Assembly: GCA_036480375.1 (NCBI GenBank)
Contig: JAZGGI010000039.1
Coordinates: 1 to 36,629 of the forward strand
Direction: 5' to 3'
From: Candidatus Zixiibacteriota bacterium
GTDB taxonomy: Bacteria > Zixibacteria > MSB-5A5 > GN15 > JAAZOE01
Length of the DNA stretch: 36,629 nt
The translations under genes were made by a program, and so were the position numbers. The notes beneath the pieces were generated by a model. It ran no database searches. It was not told the DNA's origin and saw nothing but the letters and a program-made list of their open reading frames with translations. This document shows, in pieces, positions 27,152-35,176 of this stretch (position 1 is the stretch's first letter; the number at the start of each line of letters is the position of its first letter).

Positions 27152-27726
27152 ATCCCTCCAGAAAACCGAAATAAATCAATTCGGTTAATTCAACCTGCGA
27201 TAAAGATAATATAATCCCCCCGTTTGTCAACCGAACTATCGATATGGTTTTACATCCCTATGTTGAGGTTTACATCCCTATACTAAGGCTTGTTGAGGTT
27301 GCTCAAATACTGCCTTTTGATTCTTGAAGTCTTGCCGATTTACATTGTAGCGACAACTCTCGAGTTGTCATCTGTAGAATTTTTCTTCTCACCACGAGCC
27401 CCCCGAACGTAATCCGAAACCCCCGCCGTAGGTCCTGAAACGAAGCCCCGAAGGGGTGAGTAAAGGAGGTTTCGACATTTTATCTACAAAGTGATTGCCA
27501 TTATCATATAGTCGTGCTATTATCGAATGTAAACAAAGATTCGTTTTAAACTCACCCAACGGGTGGGATACAAATGCGATAACCTCAAGCGGAGCGGTTT
27601 CAGCTATGGCATTATTGGCTATTTCGATGGTGGCAGTGTGCTGTGGTTGCAGGTTGATGCTCACAAGGATGGAGAGGAAAGGTTTAATAGGACAAAGGTT
27701 GAACCCTTCACAAGGAGGAAATAAAA
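27152..27726. other. Gene-poor spacer with repeats and an upstream reading frame
   Basis: The spacer has a 20-base tandem unit around 27251-27300 (TACATCCCTA repeated with TGTTGAGGTT). It also has a palindrome at 27351-27369 (CGACAACTC with GAGTTGTC) matching the one at 13575-13594, and repeat sequence near 27400-27480. A protein-like open frame without an ATG covers 27533-27724 and is listed separately. Confidence 0.6.
27533..27724 (+). pseudogene. Possible small gene or gene remnant just upstream of the barrel gene
   Basis: A 63-codon open frame has no ATG; GTG 27563 would give about 53 residues. Its translation has a protein-like mix, with segments such as SGFSYGIIGYFDGGSVLWLQ and VDAHKDGEERFNRTKVEPF. 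It stops at 27722-27724, two bases before the next ATG, and its last codons contain the AGGAGG ribosome site of that gene. It could be a truncated gene end, or a leader whose translation affects the barrel gene. I do not recognise a family. Confidence 0.3.
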
Positions 27727-28362
27727 ATGAAAAAAGCAATCTTGGGAATGGTCGTGTTTGTTATCTTCGCGACTACCGGTATGGCTCAAACGAAAATGTC
27801 AGGTTACATTGGAGGCGGCTTAGGTGTGCCGATGAGCCCCTCCGGCTTCACCGATGAGCATAATATGGGTCCTAATTTTATGGGAGGCCTTGGATTCGAA
27901 TTAAGTCCATCCCTTGAACTTGTCTGCAGGGTTGGATATAACATGTTCCCGATTAACGAAGATGCAATTATGACAGAACTTGAAGCAGAACTGGGACCTC
28001 TGCCGGGCGTAAGTATTGACGGTGGAACTTTTAAGGTCCTTGCGTTTGGAGCCGATTTAAAAGTGAACTTTCAATCGAGTGGCGATGAAGCGAATATGGC
28101 ACCATTCATAGTGCTTGGATTGGGAATGGCAAGTACGAGCTTTTCTGATGTAACGGTATCGTTAGGCGGTATGGGTATAACTGTACCTGTCGATGCAAGT
28201 GAAACTAATTTTGCATTAAACTTTGGCGCCGGATTCAATTATATGTTTTCACCGAGTACAGGATTATTTGTTGACGGCCGCTATTGTATAATATTAACTG
28301 AGGATGAATCGGTTAGTTATTTACCTATTCGCGCCGGTTTGAAATTTAATTTTGGTGGCTAA
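27727..28362 (+). CDS. Outer-membrane beta-barrel protein (porin-family fold)
   Basis: The 211-residue protein has a textbook AAGGAGG ribosome site and a signal peptide ending TGMAQ near residue 21. It then shows repeated Gly-aromatic strands (SGYIGGGLGVPMSP, MGGLGFELSPSLELVCRVGY, FIVLGLGMAST, FALNFGAGFNYMF) and ends in LKFNFGG. The pattern fits an eight-stranded OmpW/OmpX-like barrel. Substrate and role cannot be told. A strong terminator follows, so it is probably transcribed alone. Confidence 0.82.
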   Translation: MKKAILGMVVFVIFATTGMAQTKMSGYIGGGLGVPMSPSGFTDEHNMGPNFMGGLGFELSPSLELVCRVGYNMFPINEDAIMTELEAELGPLPGVSIDGGTFKVLAFGADLKVNFQSSGDEANMAPFIVLGLGMASTSFSDVTVSLGGMGITVPVDASETNFALNFGAGFNYMFSPSTGLFVDGRYCIILTEDESVSYLPIRAGLKFNFGG

Positions 28363-28384
28363 TAAACATAATTTAAGATACTAT

Positions 28385-28411
28385 AAAGGCCGACCAACAT
28401 CGGCCTTTTTT
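28385..28411 (+). terminator. Rho-independent terminator after the barrel gene
   Basis: A stem AAAGGCCGA / TCGGCCTTT (28385-28393 with 28400-28408) with loop CCAACA runs into a T tract (28406-28411), 23 bases after the stop codon. Confidence 0.9.
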
Positions 28412-29091
28412 ATTACCTATATCGCTATCAGGGGAGGTAAGTATATAAACATAGGGGATGTCAAGGCCGGGTGCCCCAAGTCTTCAGACTTGGGGAAAGA
28501 TAACTATCACAAATCATCTATCAGCACGACCGCTGGCCGCATTAAAAAAACAAGCGAAGCATTTTTTCGGATAGGTTCCCGCATATAGCATTCACAATTA
28601 ATCAACTAATCTGATGTAATTTCCGAAAACATCCTCATTTAGTAGTATGGGTTATCTAAAAAATAATATGCGTAACAGTAGGGGCTCGTCGAGACAGGCG
28701 ACGCCTGCTTTCTGGGTCGCTCGCGAGCGAACCCTACAGAAAAAACAGGCCCCCGCCTGTCGCAATCACCACCGATTTGATATGACCCAAAACGTTATTC
28801 TGAGGAAACAAACCCATTTTGGAATTTGCTCACTGTTCCGCCAGTTCCTTAGCGAAGCGGTGAACCGGCGGTAGGTCAACCGCGCGACAGCTAAAAACAG
28901 GCTTCCGCCTGTTGATATGACCCAAAACGTTAATCTGAGGAAACAAACCCATTTTAGGCAAACGAGGACATCCGCCGCCCAAACCATGTGCGAATTTAAT
29001 TAAAGCTCGGAGAATATTGACAATTGACGGCATATAGCGCAAATTCCGAATTGGCTCACAGCTTGCCATGAACTCCGACAGGAAATATTTT
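28412..29091. repeat. Repeat-rich intergenic region with REP palindrome and 42-bp direct repeats
   Basis: No gene is supported. A REP palindrome lies at 28474-28495 (arms CCCCAAGTCT and AGACTTGGGG). A 42-base unit occurs at 28779-28820 and again at 28914-28955 with one mismatch. Each copy follows a short hairpin of ACAGGC and GCCTGT. Between them, 28844-28867 is an exact inverted copy of 13527-13550. Confidence 0.8.
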
Positions 29092-29871
29092 ATGGCCCAG
29101 ACAAACGACAAAAAAAAACTAATCACTCACTTCCGAAAAGACCCCGTTCTCTTCGCCTATCATATCGGCGACCTCGATGATTTTTTCTTTCCGCTCTGCC
29201 AATGGCCCGCTCGCACCAACGATAATGATGAAATCGAAGAAGCGATTCTTATCTACAATAATCCGCTGTTCGTTACCGTCATGGCCTTCGGCCTGACCGA
29301 ATCTTATGAACCGTTTTTACAGAGAGAATTTGAACATTTCCCCAAAACATTCTTCTGTCATTTTCAGGACAAGTATCGAGACATATTCAAATCGAAATAC
29401 AACGAAGAACCGTTCGGCAAACATCTCAAAATGAAATTGGGTAAGTTTACAAAACAGCACGACGACAATGACAAAAACATTATCCGTCTGAGTATGAATC
29501 ATCTCGATATGATTGAAGAATTTTATTCCAGGGCCTATCCCGACGGTTATTTCGATCCCAGGATGCTCAAGACGAATAAATATTTTGGATATATCGAAAA
29601 CGAGATTCTGCAGTCCGTCGCCGGTTTGCACGTTTATTCCGATGAATACAAAATAGCCGTCCTCGGTTCCATAGCCACCCATCCCGATTATCGGGGCAGG
29701 GGCCTGGCGACAAAAGTGACATCGAAACTTGCCCGGGAATTATCGGCCGAAAATAAACTTGTCTGTCTCAACGTTAAAGCCGATAATATCCACGCTGTCA
29801 AATGCTATGGAAAAATAGGTTTTGATATCGTGCATGAATACGAGGAGGCGCGATTTAGTAAGAGGACATAA
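29092..29871 (+). CDS. GNAT-family N-acetyltransferase
   Basis: I start at ATG 29092 (MAQTNDKKK), which has AGGAAA about seven bases upstream; ATG 29068 has no ribosome site. The 259-residue protein has a C-terminal GNAT fold. VLGSIATHPDYRGRGLATKV holds the acetyl-CoA loop (RGRGLA), then LVCLNVKADNIHAVKCYGKIGF gives the usual beta5-alpha4 segment. The N-terminal half (residues 1 to about 120) starts DPVLFAYHIGDLDDFFFP and resembles the atypical N-terminal halves of two-domain GNATs. The acceptor is unknown. The next gene is 18 bases downstream and probably in the same transcript. Confidence 0.87.
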   Translation: MAQTNDKKKLITHFRKDPVLFAYHIGDLDDFFFPLCQWPARTNDNDEIEEAILIYNNPLFVTVMAFGLTESYEPFLQREFEHFPKTFFCHFQDKYRDIFKSKYNEEPFGKHLKMKLGKFTKQHDDNDKNIIRLSMNHLDMIEEFYSRAYPDGYFDPRMLKTNKYFGYIENEILQSVAGLHVYSDEYKIAVLGSIATHPDYRGRGLATKVTSKLARELSAENKLVCLNVKADNIHAVKCYGKIGFDIVHEYEEARFSKRT

Positions 29872-29889
29872 ATCAGGGAGGATGGCCAC

Positions 29890-30282
29890 ATGGCCGAAGG
29901 AATATTTGCCACCGCGATAAATTGTATGGATGGCCGGACGCAGTTGCCGGTTAACAAGTGGATGAAAGATAAATTCAGAGCTGATTATATCGACACCATC
30001 ACCGAACCGGGGCCGGATAAAATACTGACATCGCCGTTTTCACCCCTGAGCCAGTCGATAAAACAGCGCGTCCTGATTTCGGTGGAAAAACATAACTCAT
30101 CAGTGATCGCCATTGTCGCGCATGACCAGTGCGCCGGCAATCCGGTCTCCAGAGACGAACATATCGCGCAATTGAAAAAAGCGATGGAAACGGTGAAATC
30201 ATGGAACCTGTCGGTTGACATACACGGCGTCTGGATCGGCAGTAACTGGCAGGTCGAGGAGATTGATTCGATTGTAAGATAG
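29890..30282 (+). CDS. Miniature beta-carbonic-anhydrase-like protein
   Basis: The 130-residue protein has AGGGAGG before its ATG. It carries the beta-carbonic anhydrase metal and activity signatures Cys12-x-Asp14-x-Arg16 (NCMDGR) and His78-x2-Cys81 (AHDQCAG). These are the zinc ligands and the Asp-Arg dyad of that family. At 130 residues it is well short of the usual 180-230, missing the N-terminal arm and most of the C-terminal helices. Carbonic anhydrase activity is therefore uncertain; a zinc-bound relative with another job is possible. Its stop is three bases from the end of the convergent prmC gene. Confidence 0.72.
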   Translation: MAEGIFATAINCMDGRTQLPVNKWMKDKFRADYIDTITEPGPDKILTSPFSPLSQSIKQRVLISVEKHNSSVIAIVAHDQCAGNPVSRDEHIAQLKKAMETVKSWNLSVDIHGVWIGSNWQVEEIDSIVR

Positions 30283-30285
30283 ATT

Positions 30286-31146
30286 TTAGGATAATTTGCA
30301 GATAACGACCCGGTCGATATCGGCCAAATCTTTAAGAAGAGCGCAGCCCGAATAGCGCGGATCGGCATCAACCATCTCGAATATCAACTCCGCCTGGTCA
30401 TAACCGATTTCAAAAATCAGCGACCCCGGCCGGTTGAGATAATCAGGAGCCTGCCTGACCAACTTTTCAATTATATCCATTCCGCTGCTTCCGGCCAATA
30501 GTGATATTTGGGGATCGGCTTTTACTTCTGGTGGCAGACCATCGTAATCGTCATCTTTGATATAAGGAGGATTCGACGCGATAATATCGAACTTCAGCTT
30601 TTCATCAATCGACTCAAACAAATCCGACCGCACAAAGTTAAGATCAAGCGCGCCTAGTCTCGATGCGTTTTCCCGGGCCACTCCCAACGCATCATCAGAA
30701 ATATCCGATGCGGTAACCTCAATATTTTCATTTTCCAATCTGGCCGACACCGCTACCACTCCCGACCCGGTTCCGAGATCGAGCAGCCTGACCGGCTTTT
30801 TATTCATTTGCCGGGCGGTTCGCAAAACACAATCGAGCAATATCTCAGTTTCCGGACACGGCACCATCACGCTTTCGTTGACGATAAATTTCCGCCCGTA
30901 AAACCAGGCCGATCCGAGAATATATTGCAATGGATAACGCGTTTTTCTTTTATCAACAATCTCATAAAATTTTTTCAGGATTTCCGGCATCACAAGCGTA
31001 CCTCCGTCGAGATATAATTTGAGCCGTTCGATATCGAGAAGCTCGCACAGGATGAGTTCAGCCTCGACTGTGCCGGCGTCGATGCCGACCTCGCGCAATT
31101 CATGGCCGGCATCAGAGATTAATTTATTAATATTGGCATTCGCCAT
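30286..31146 (-). CDS. prmC: PrmC, release factor glutamine methyltransferase
   Basis: I use ATG 31146 (MANANINKLI), 286 residues. The protein methylates the glutamine of the GGQ motif in peptide release factors using S-adenosylmethionine. Visible landmarks are an N-terminal helical domain, YILGSAWFYGRKFIV, the SAM site LLDLGTGSGVVAVSA and the catalytic NPPYIKDDD. It is usually encoded next to prfA; here it is the last gene of the TldD-TldE-Tat protein operon, and its ATG overlaps the upstream TGA by one base. Confidence 0.94.
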   Translation of the reverse strand: MANANINKLISDAGHELREVGIDAGTVEAELILCELLDIERLKLYLDGGTLVMPEILKKFYEIVDKRKTRYPLQYILGSAWFYGRKFIVNESVMVPCPETEILLDCVLRTARQMNKKPVRLLDLGTGSGVVAVSARLENENIEVTASDISDDALGVARENASRLGALDLNFVRSDLFESIDEKLKFDIIASNPPYIKDDDYDGLPPEVKADPQISLLAGSSGMDIIEKLVRQAPDYLNRPGSLIFEIGYDQAELIFEMVDADPRYSGCALLKDLADIDRVVICKLS

Positions 31147-31376
31147 CAAACCATATCAGGAAGTTGCCCGCCTCCGCCGTGCCACATATCTGTTAGTTCG
31201 GGACGAAATGAGCATCCCGACCGGGCATGACCGTGAAACCGCAGAATCGGACGGGACGAACCTGTTATGACCAGCTCATCATTTATCGCCAGTATCTCTC
31301 CGGCGGATGATAATGTCACGACCGCGCCTGCCGCCAGCAGTGCCGACAATTGCAAAAACTCGCGCCGTTTTAACAT
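31146..31376 (-). CDS. Small Tat-signal protein with Gly-rich tail, unknown function
   Basis: I start at ATG 31376 (MLKRREFLQLSALLA), with GGGAGGG upstream inside the end of the TldE gene. The product is 76 residues. A twin-arginine motif (KRREFLQL) and an Ala-rich hydrophobic core fill residues 1 to about 28. The mature part would be only about 45 residues, ending MWHGGGGQLPDMV with one Cys and several His. It is tightly nested: a 7-base overlap with TldE upstream and a 1-base overlap with prmC downstream, which supports real translation. It could be a peptide substrate for TldD/TldE or a truncated remnant of a larger Tat protein; I recognise no family. Confidence 0.6.
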   Translation of the reverse strand: MLKRREFLQLSALLAAGAVVTLSSAGEILAINDELVITGSSRPILRFHGHARSGCSFRPELTDMWHGGGGQLPDMV

Positions 31377-32734
31377 GATCCCTCCCATTCTTCTTTGGTT
31401 TCCTGAACCAAATTGAAATTATTTATTTTCATCGCGGGCACCATCATCAAAGACGAATATTGCGGATAAACGATTCTGTTTTTACTCATCATCTCGACAT
31501 TGGAGAACGCCTCCAGAATCGATTGATTGGTCCGCATATTTTTGATGGCCGGACCGATTTTGCCATTTTCGATCAGAAACGTCCCGTCAAAAGTCGTCCC
31601 GGTAATCATCGTTCGCATCGGATTGAGATAATTGATATACCAGAAATGAGTGATGAGAACGCCTTTCTCGGTCGAAGCAATCATCTCATCGATGCCGCTA
31701 TTGCCCGGCGACATCACCAGATGCTTGGGATAAGGACCGAAGCTGTTATTGGGTTGTACCGAATGCCCGGTTGCTGGTACGCCCATCAGATTGCCATAGT
31801 ATGTATCAAACGCACCCTCTCCGGCTTTTCCGTTTTCGATAGGCACGATTCGTTTTTTGGGGACGCCCTCATAATCAAACAGAAGCGCGCCGAAGGCTGG
31901 ATTATCAGCTTCATCGGCGATGGTGATATTCTCGCCGGTTATAAGTTCACCGGTTTTACCCGACAAATACGAGCGTCTTTGCAGAAGCGTCCGGCCGCCC
32001 ATCCCGAGGAAACTCAGGAACAAGAGCAATTGTCCCACCGCGGCCGGTTCGAGGATGACCGTATATTGACCATCATCAAGAATCACCGGATTGATATTTC
32101 TTTTTGCCTTCTCAATCGCCCGCGAGGCCGCTGTTTCATAATCGATATTGGCCGGATCGGGGCTGAATGAAACTCCATATCCCGATTGTTCGCCCTCACC
32201 GACGATAGTCAGCGACAATTCACTTTTGCCGTTTTGACCATATTGAAAAACACCCAATGAACTAGCTACTGCTACGGTATTGATGTCATGCCGAAATGCG
32301 CCTGAAGCGTTTAGGTTTTCTTTGGCCGACATAGACGCTACTTTGGCTACCACATCCGCCATATCATCGGGGGTAAAAGATAGATTGGGTTCGACCGTTA
32401 CGACTTTATCCATCGGAGGCGCGACTGATTTGTCGGGGAACGATACAAACCGTTCATCCGGTTTTTGAAGCAGTCTGATTTTGTTGGCCGATTCGACCGC
32501 GGTTTTGATTCCTTCCTGCGTGACGTCGTTAGTTATCGCGATACCGATTTTCTTTTCATTGACGGCGGTAATGACCAGTGTCGTTTGTTCCTGTGATAGA
32601 TTTTGTGTAATGGTCGATTCGGCAAAACGGGTCAGGTCTGTTTTCTCGCCCATCAAGACAACTTCGGTCAAATCGGCTGTGGAATGTTTGAGAGCGCTTT
32701 TCAGAATTCCATTGATATTATCACGATTCATCAT
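31370..32734 (-). CDS. tldE: TldE/PmbA-like protease subunit
   Basis: The 454-residue protein is the partner of TldD in the heterodimeric metalloprotease that, in known cases, trims unfolded peptides such as the microcin B17 leader. It lacks the HExxxH motif, as TldE should. Conserved features include ITNDVTQEGIKTAVESA near the N-terminus, GRTLLQRRSYLSGKTGE, FGALLFDYEGVPKKR and the C-terminal MVPAMKINNFNLVQ. It overlaps TldD by ATGA (32731-32734). Confidence 0.92.
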   Translation of the reverse strand: MMNRDNINGILKSALKHSTADLTEVVLMGEKTDLTRFAESTITQNLSQEQTTLVITAVNEKKIGIAITNDVTQEGIKTAVESANKIRLLQKPDERFVSFPDKSVAPPMDKVVTVEPNLSFTPDDMADVVAKVASMSAKENLNASGAFRHDINTVAVASSLGVFQYGQNGKSELSLTIVGEGEQSGYGVSFSPDPANIDYETAASRAIEKAKRNINPVILDDGQYTVILEPAAVGQLLLFLSFLGMGGRTLLQRRSYLSGKTGELITGENITIADEADNPAFGALLFDYEGVPKKRIVPIENGKAGEGAFDTYYGNLMGVPATGHSVQPNNSFGPYPKHLVMSPGNSGIDEMIASTEKGVLITHFWYINYLNPMRTMITGTTFDGTFLIENGKIGPAIKNMRTNQSILEAFSNVEMMSKNRIVYPQYSSLMMVPAMKINNFNLVQETKEEWEGSC

Positions 32735-34176
32735 GACTGCCCTCCCACATCAATGTTAACGAATCTGACGGGCGAAGCTCCTTCTCCTGTTCGAGCGTTT
32801 TGTCCCGGCTGGCCTTTTCCGCAATTAGGCGTACCCTGCAAAACAAATTGCGACTGGTCGCCGATAGCATCACAGTTATTCCATAGCTGAGTCGTGCAGC
32901 CCGAAAAAGTTGGGCTTTTGACCACCCCGGCCAATTTACCGCCTTTGATTTCCCAGCCGATCTCGCATCCGAACTGGAAGTTTTTGCGTAGATCATCAAT
33001 CGACCATGACGTTGGGCCATCCATATAGATTCCATCATCAACGTCGCCGATGAGCTGTTTAAAAGTTTTGTTACCCGGCTCCAGTATGGTATTGGTCATG
33101 CGGACAATTGGAATATTGGCCCATCCTTCGGCCCGCATATTTCCGGAACTGTTTAGTCCCACACGGCCCGACATTTCCCGGGATGATAGATAATTTATCA
33201 GTTTACCGTTTTTGATAAGTTGTGTTCGCCTGCTTTTGACGCCCTCATCATCCCAGATAAACGACCCCAATCCATGCGGGATCGTCGAATCGATGTGGAC
33301 GTTGACGATTTCCGATCCGTACTGAAGCGAGTTGAGATTTTCCGGAGTGGCAAACGATATCCCCGAAAAATTCCGCTCGGTGCCGAAGACCCGGTCCAGT
33401 TCGAGAGCGTGACCGATGGTTTCGTGAATCACCAGCGATGTGATATTTCCGCCCAGAACGAGGGTCGTATTTTTTTGCGGGCAGGCCGGGGCGGCGAGAA
33501 CCATCGTGACTTCCTCGGCCATGCGGGGAATCTGATCTTTCAATTTCAATTCATCCAGAAGTTCATATCCTTTGAGTTCGTACTGTCCGGCAGGTTTGGG
33601 ATACGACCGTTCGGCGCGTTCGCGGCGCGATTTGGCCTGCCCCAGGCTTATCCCCGCGCCGGATTGAATCAGAAGCTGATGCTGTTTGCATCCTTCTGAT
33701 GAGAAAAACCATTTGTCCAGTTTGCGAAACGACACGAAACAACTGCGGGTGTTGATGTCTTCAATGGCGCCCATGGCCGCGTCAATATCGGCCAGATACG
33801 CGATCTTATCTTCCAGCGGTACCGTAAACGGATCGATTTTGAAATCGGATTTGAAATCGCCCTCGCCGATTTCAATCGGCGTCAGCTCGACCGGAGTTTT
33901 CATAACTTTTGCCGACGCTCGCGCGATTGCGGCCGCTTGTTCGACTAATCTATCAATCGCCAGTGTCGCGTCATCCGATGCGGCAAATCCCCAGGCGCCG
34001 TCGAGTAGCATTCGAACCGACCACCCGGCCGAGATCGAACTTTCAATCGGTTCGGGTTCGGCGTCGGAATACGACAGGTTTTCGTCATGAATAATCTCGT
34101 AGCGGATATCGCAGTATGACGCTTTTTGCATCGATGCCGCCACCAGTCCATCCATGGCGATTTTTTCTATATCCAT
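32731..34176 (-). CDS. tldD: TldD metalloprotease subunit
   Basis: The 481-residue protein has the family's catalytic motif His251-Glu252-x3-His256 (HETIGHALELD). It also has SFIWDDEGVKSRRTQLIKNG, RAEGWANIPIVRMTNTILEPG and a Cys-containing C-terminus (GTPNCGKGQP). With TldE it should form the cytoplasmic protease that degrades or matures small unfolded peptides. GGGAG lies just before the ATG at 34176. It is the first gene of an operon of four overlapping genes. Confidence 0.94.
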   Translation of the reverse strand: MDIEKIAMDGLVAASMQKASYCDIRYEIIHDENLSYSDAEPEPIESSISAGWSVRMLLDGAWGFAASDDATLAIDRLVEQAAAIARASAKVMKTPVELTPIEIGEGDFKSDFKIDPFTVPLEDKIAYLADIDAAMGAIEDINTRSCFVSFRKLDKWFFSSEGCKQHQLLIQSGAGISLGQAKSRRERAERSYPKPAGQYELKGYELLDELKLKDQIPRMAEEVTMVLAAPACPQKNTTLVLGGNITSLVIHETIGHALELDRVFGTERNFSGISFATPENLNSLQYGSEIVNVHIDSTIPHGLGSFIWDDEGVKSRRTQLIKNGKLINYLSSREMSGRVGLNSSGNMRAEGWANIPIVRMTNTILEPGNKTFKQLIGDVDDGIYMDGPTSWSIDDLRKNFQFGCEIGWEIKGGKLAGVVKSPTFSGCTTQLWNNCDAIGDQSQFVLQGTPNCGKGQPGQNARTGEGASPVRFVNIDVGGQS

Positions 34177-34504
34177 ACACGCTCCCTATAGATAACTTTT
34201 TTGATTTTGATACGCATAATGTACGAATTGAATGGTTAAGAGTCAAAAAAGAATTCGAATATGTGCCATCAGTTCCTGGCTCAATTTTGCTGGAATGTGA
34301 ATTAAGATGTTCTGTCGGGTCTTGATTTTGTGAAACAAAATTGTGACCTGACGTGTATCAAGAACTTACGATTCGAAATGTTTCCCCATTCTTTAGGCTG
34401 AAGATCATTTCAAGACTTTTTCAACAAGCCCCTTCAGGGTTGGAATGAGATATTTATTTAAATTTGTGATTCACTTCAATACGTGATTATGTTAAGATAT
34501 CATT
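34177..34504. other. Intergenic region holding direct repeat copy A
   Basis: No gene is seen. The promoter of the tldD operon must lie near 34177-34260. From 34315 a hairpin (GTCGGGTC with GACCTGAC) leads into the 106-base repeat shared with the right edge of the window. Confidence 0.6.
34318..34423. repeat. ~106-bp direct repeat, copy A
   Basis: This segment recurs in the same orientation at 36523-36629 with a single extra A in the second copy. It begins with an imperfect hairpin containing ATTTTGT and ACAAAAT. Confidence 0.93.
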
Positions 34505-35044
34505 ATGTCCAAACTAAAACATTATGATGAATTTGGAATGGCAAGATTTATCACCTTTTCCTGTTACCGCAGATACAAATTATTCAATCGAGAATATGTA
34601 TATGAGGTATTTCTTAAACATCTTGAATCGTTCCGGCGTGAGAATGATATTAGTATTTTGGGGTATGTGATTATGCCCAATCATGTAAATTTGGTTCTGT
34701 ATCCTCATTGGAAGATCGAAATGGGAAGATCGATTGGCCACCTAAAATCTAAATTTGCGTATGAAATACTTTCGGAATGGAAAAGGATAAAAAAGAATCG
34801 GCTTGAGAGACTTTGGGTATATAGAGGCGGAAAAGAATCATTTGCCTTCTGGCAATTGCGGTGCTATGATCATAATTGCCGGTCGCCAGAGACCGTCAGA
34901 GAGAAAATACATTATTGCCATAACAATCCGGTTAAATCGGGATTGGTTGCTTCACCTGAAGAGTGGAGATGGTCGAGTTACAAATGGTATATGGGAAATC
35001 GACCGGAAATTGTGCGGGTAGATGAGATAGATGTTTTGTGCTAA
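34505..35044 (+). mobile_element. REP-associated tyrosine transposase (RAYT), HUH motif degenerate
   Basis: This 179-residue Y1-transposase-like protein is of the RAYT branch of IS200/IS605 enzymes, which nick and mobilise short palindromic REP elements. ITFSCYRR lies near the start, GYVIMPNHVNLVLY holds the metal motif, and IHYCHNNPVKSGLV carries the expected nucleophile Tyr137. The motif should read His-x-His but is His60-Val-Asn62 (codon AAT at 34688), so metal binding may be weakened. The gene is AT-rich and flanked by REP palindromes and the 106-base repeats. Its cognate REP (35054-35073) starts ten bases after the stop. No clear ribosome site was found. Confidence 0.85.
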
Positions 35045-35053
35045 TTGTCTTTT

Positions 35054-35081
35054 CCCAAGTCTAAAGACTTGGGGCACCCGC
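35054..35081. repeat. REP palindrome adjacent to RAYT
   Basis: Arms CCCAAGTCT and AGACTTGGG surround a 2-base loop and are followed by GGCACCCG. It is an inverted copy of the REP at 28474-28495, which is preceded by CGGGTG. A partial copy of the same unit occurs at 36465-36490. Confidence 0.85.
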
Positions 35082-35176
35082 GCTTAAGAAAATCGTCTAC
35101 CTTGCTATTGTCAGTTGACGAGACGGTCTCAAAGTTCCAACCGGAAAGAGTGCAACGCTTATAGGAGGTATGTGTT

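Noticed and set aside
27389-27739. 116-codon minus-strand frame in the spacer before the barrel gene
   Set aside because: Its translation comes largely from dispersed repeat sequence and the barrel gene's ribosome site; no plausible start.
28352-28588. 78-codon plus-strand frame after the barrel gene
   Set aside because: It runs through the terminator and a REP palindrome, has no ribosome site and no protein-like pattern.
28474-28955. CRISPR array in the repeat-rich spacer
   Set aside because: Only two copies of the 42-base unit, spaced by 93 bases of unrelated repeats, and no cas genes in the window.
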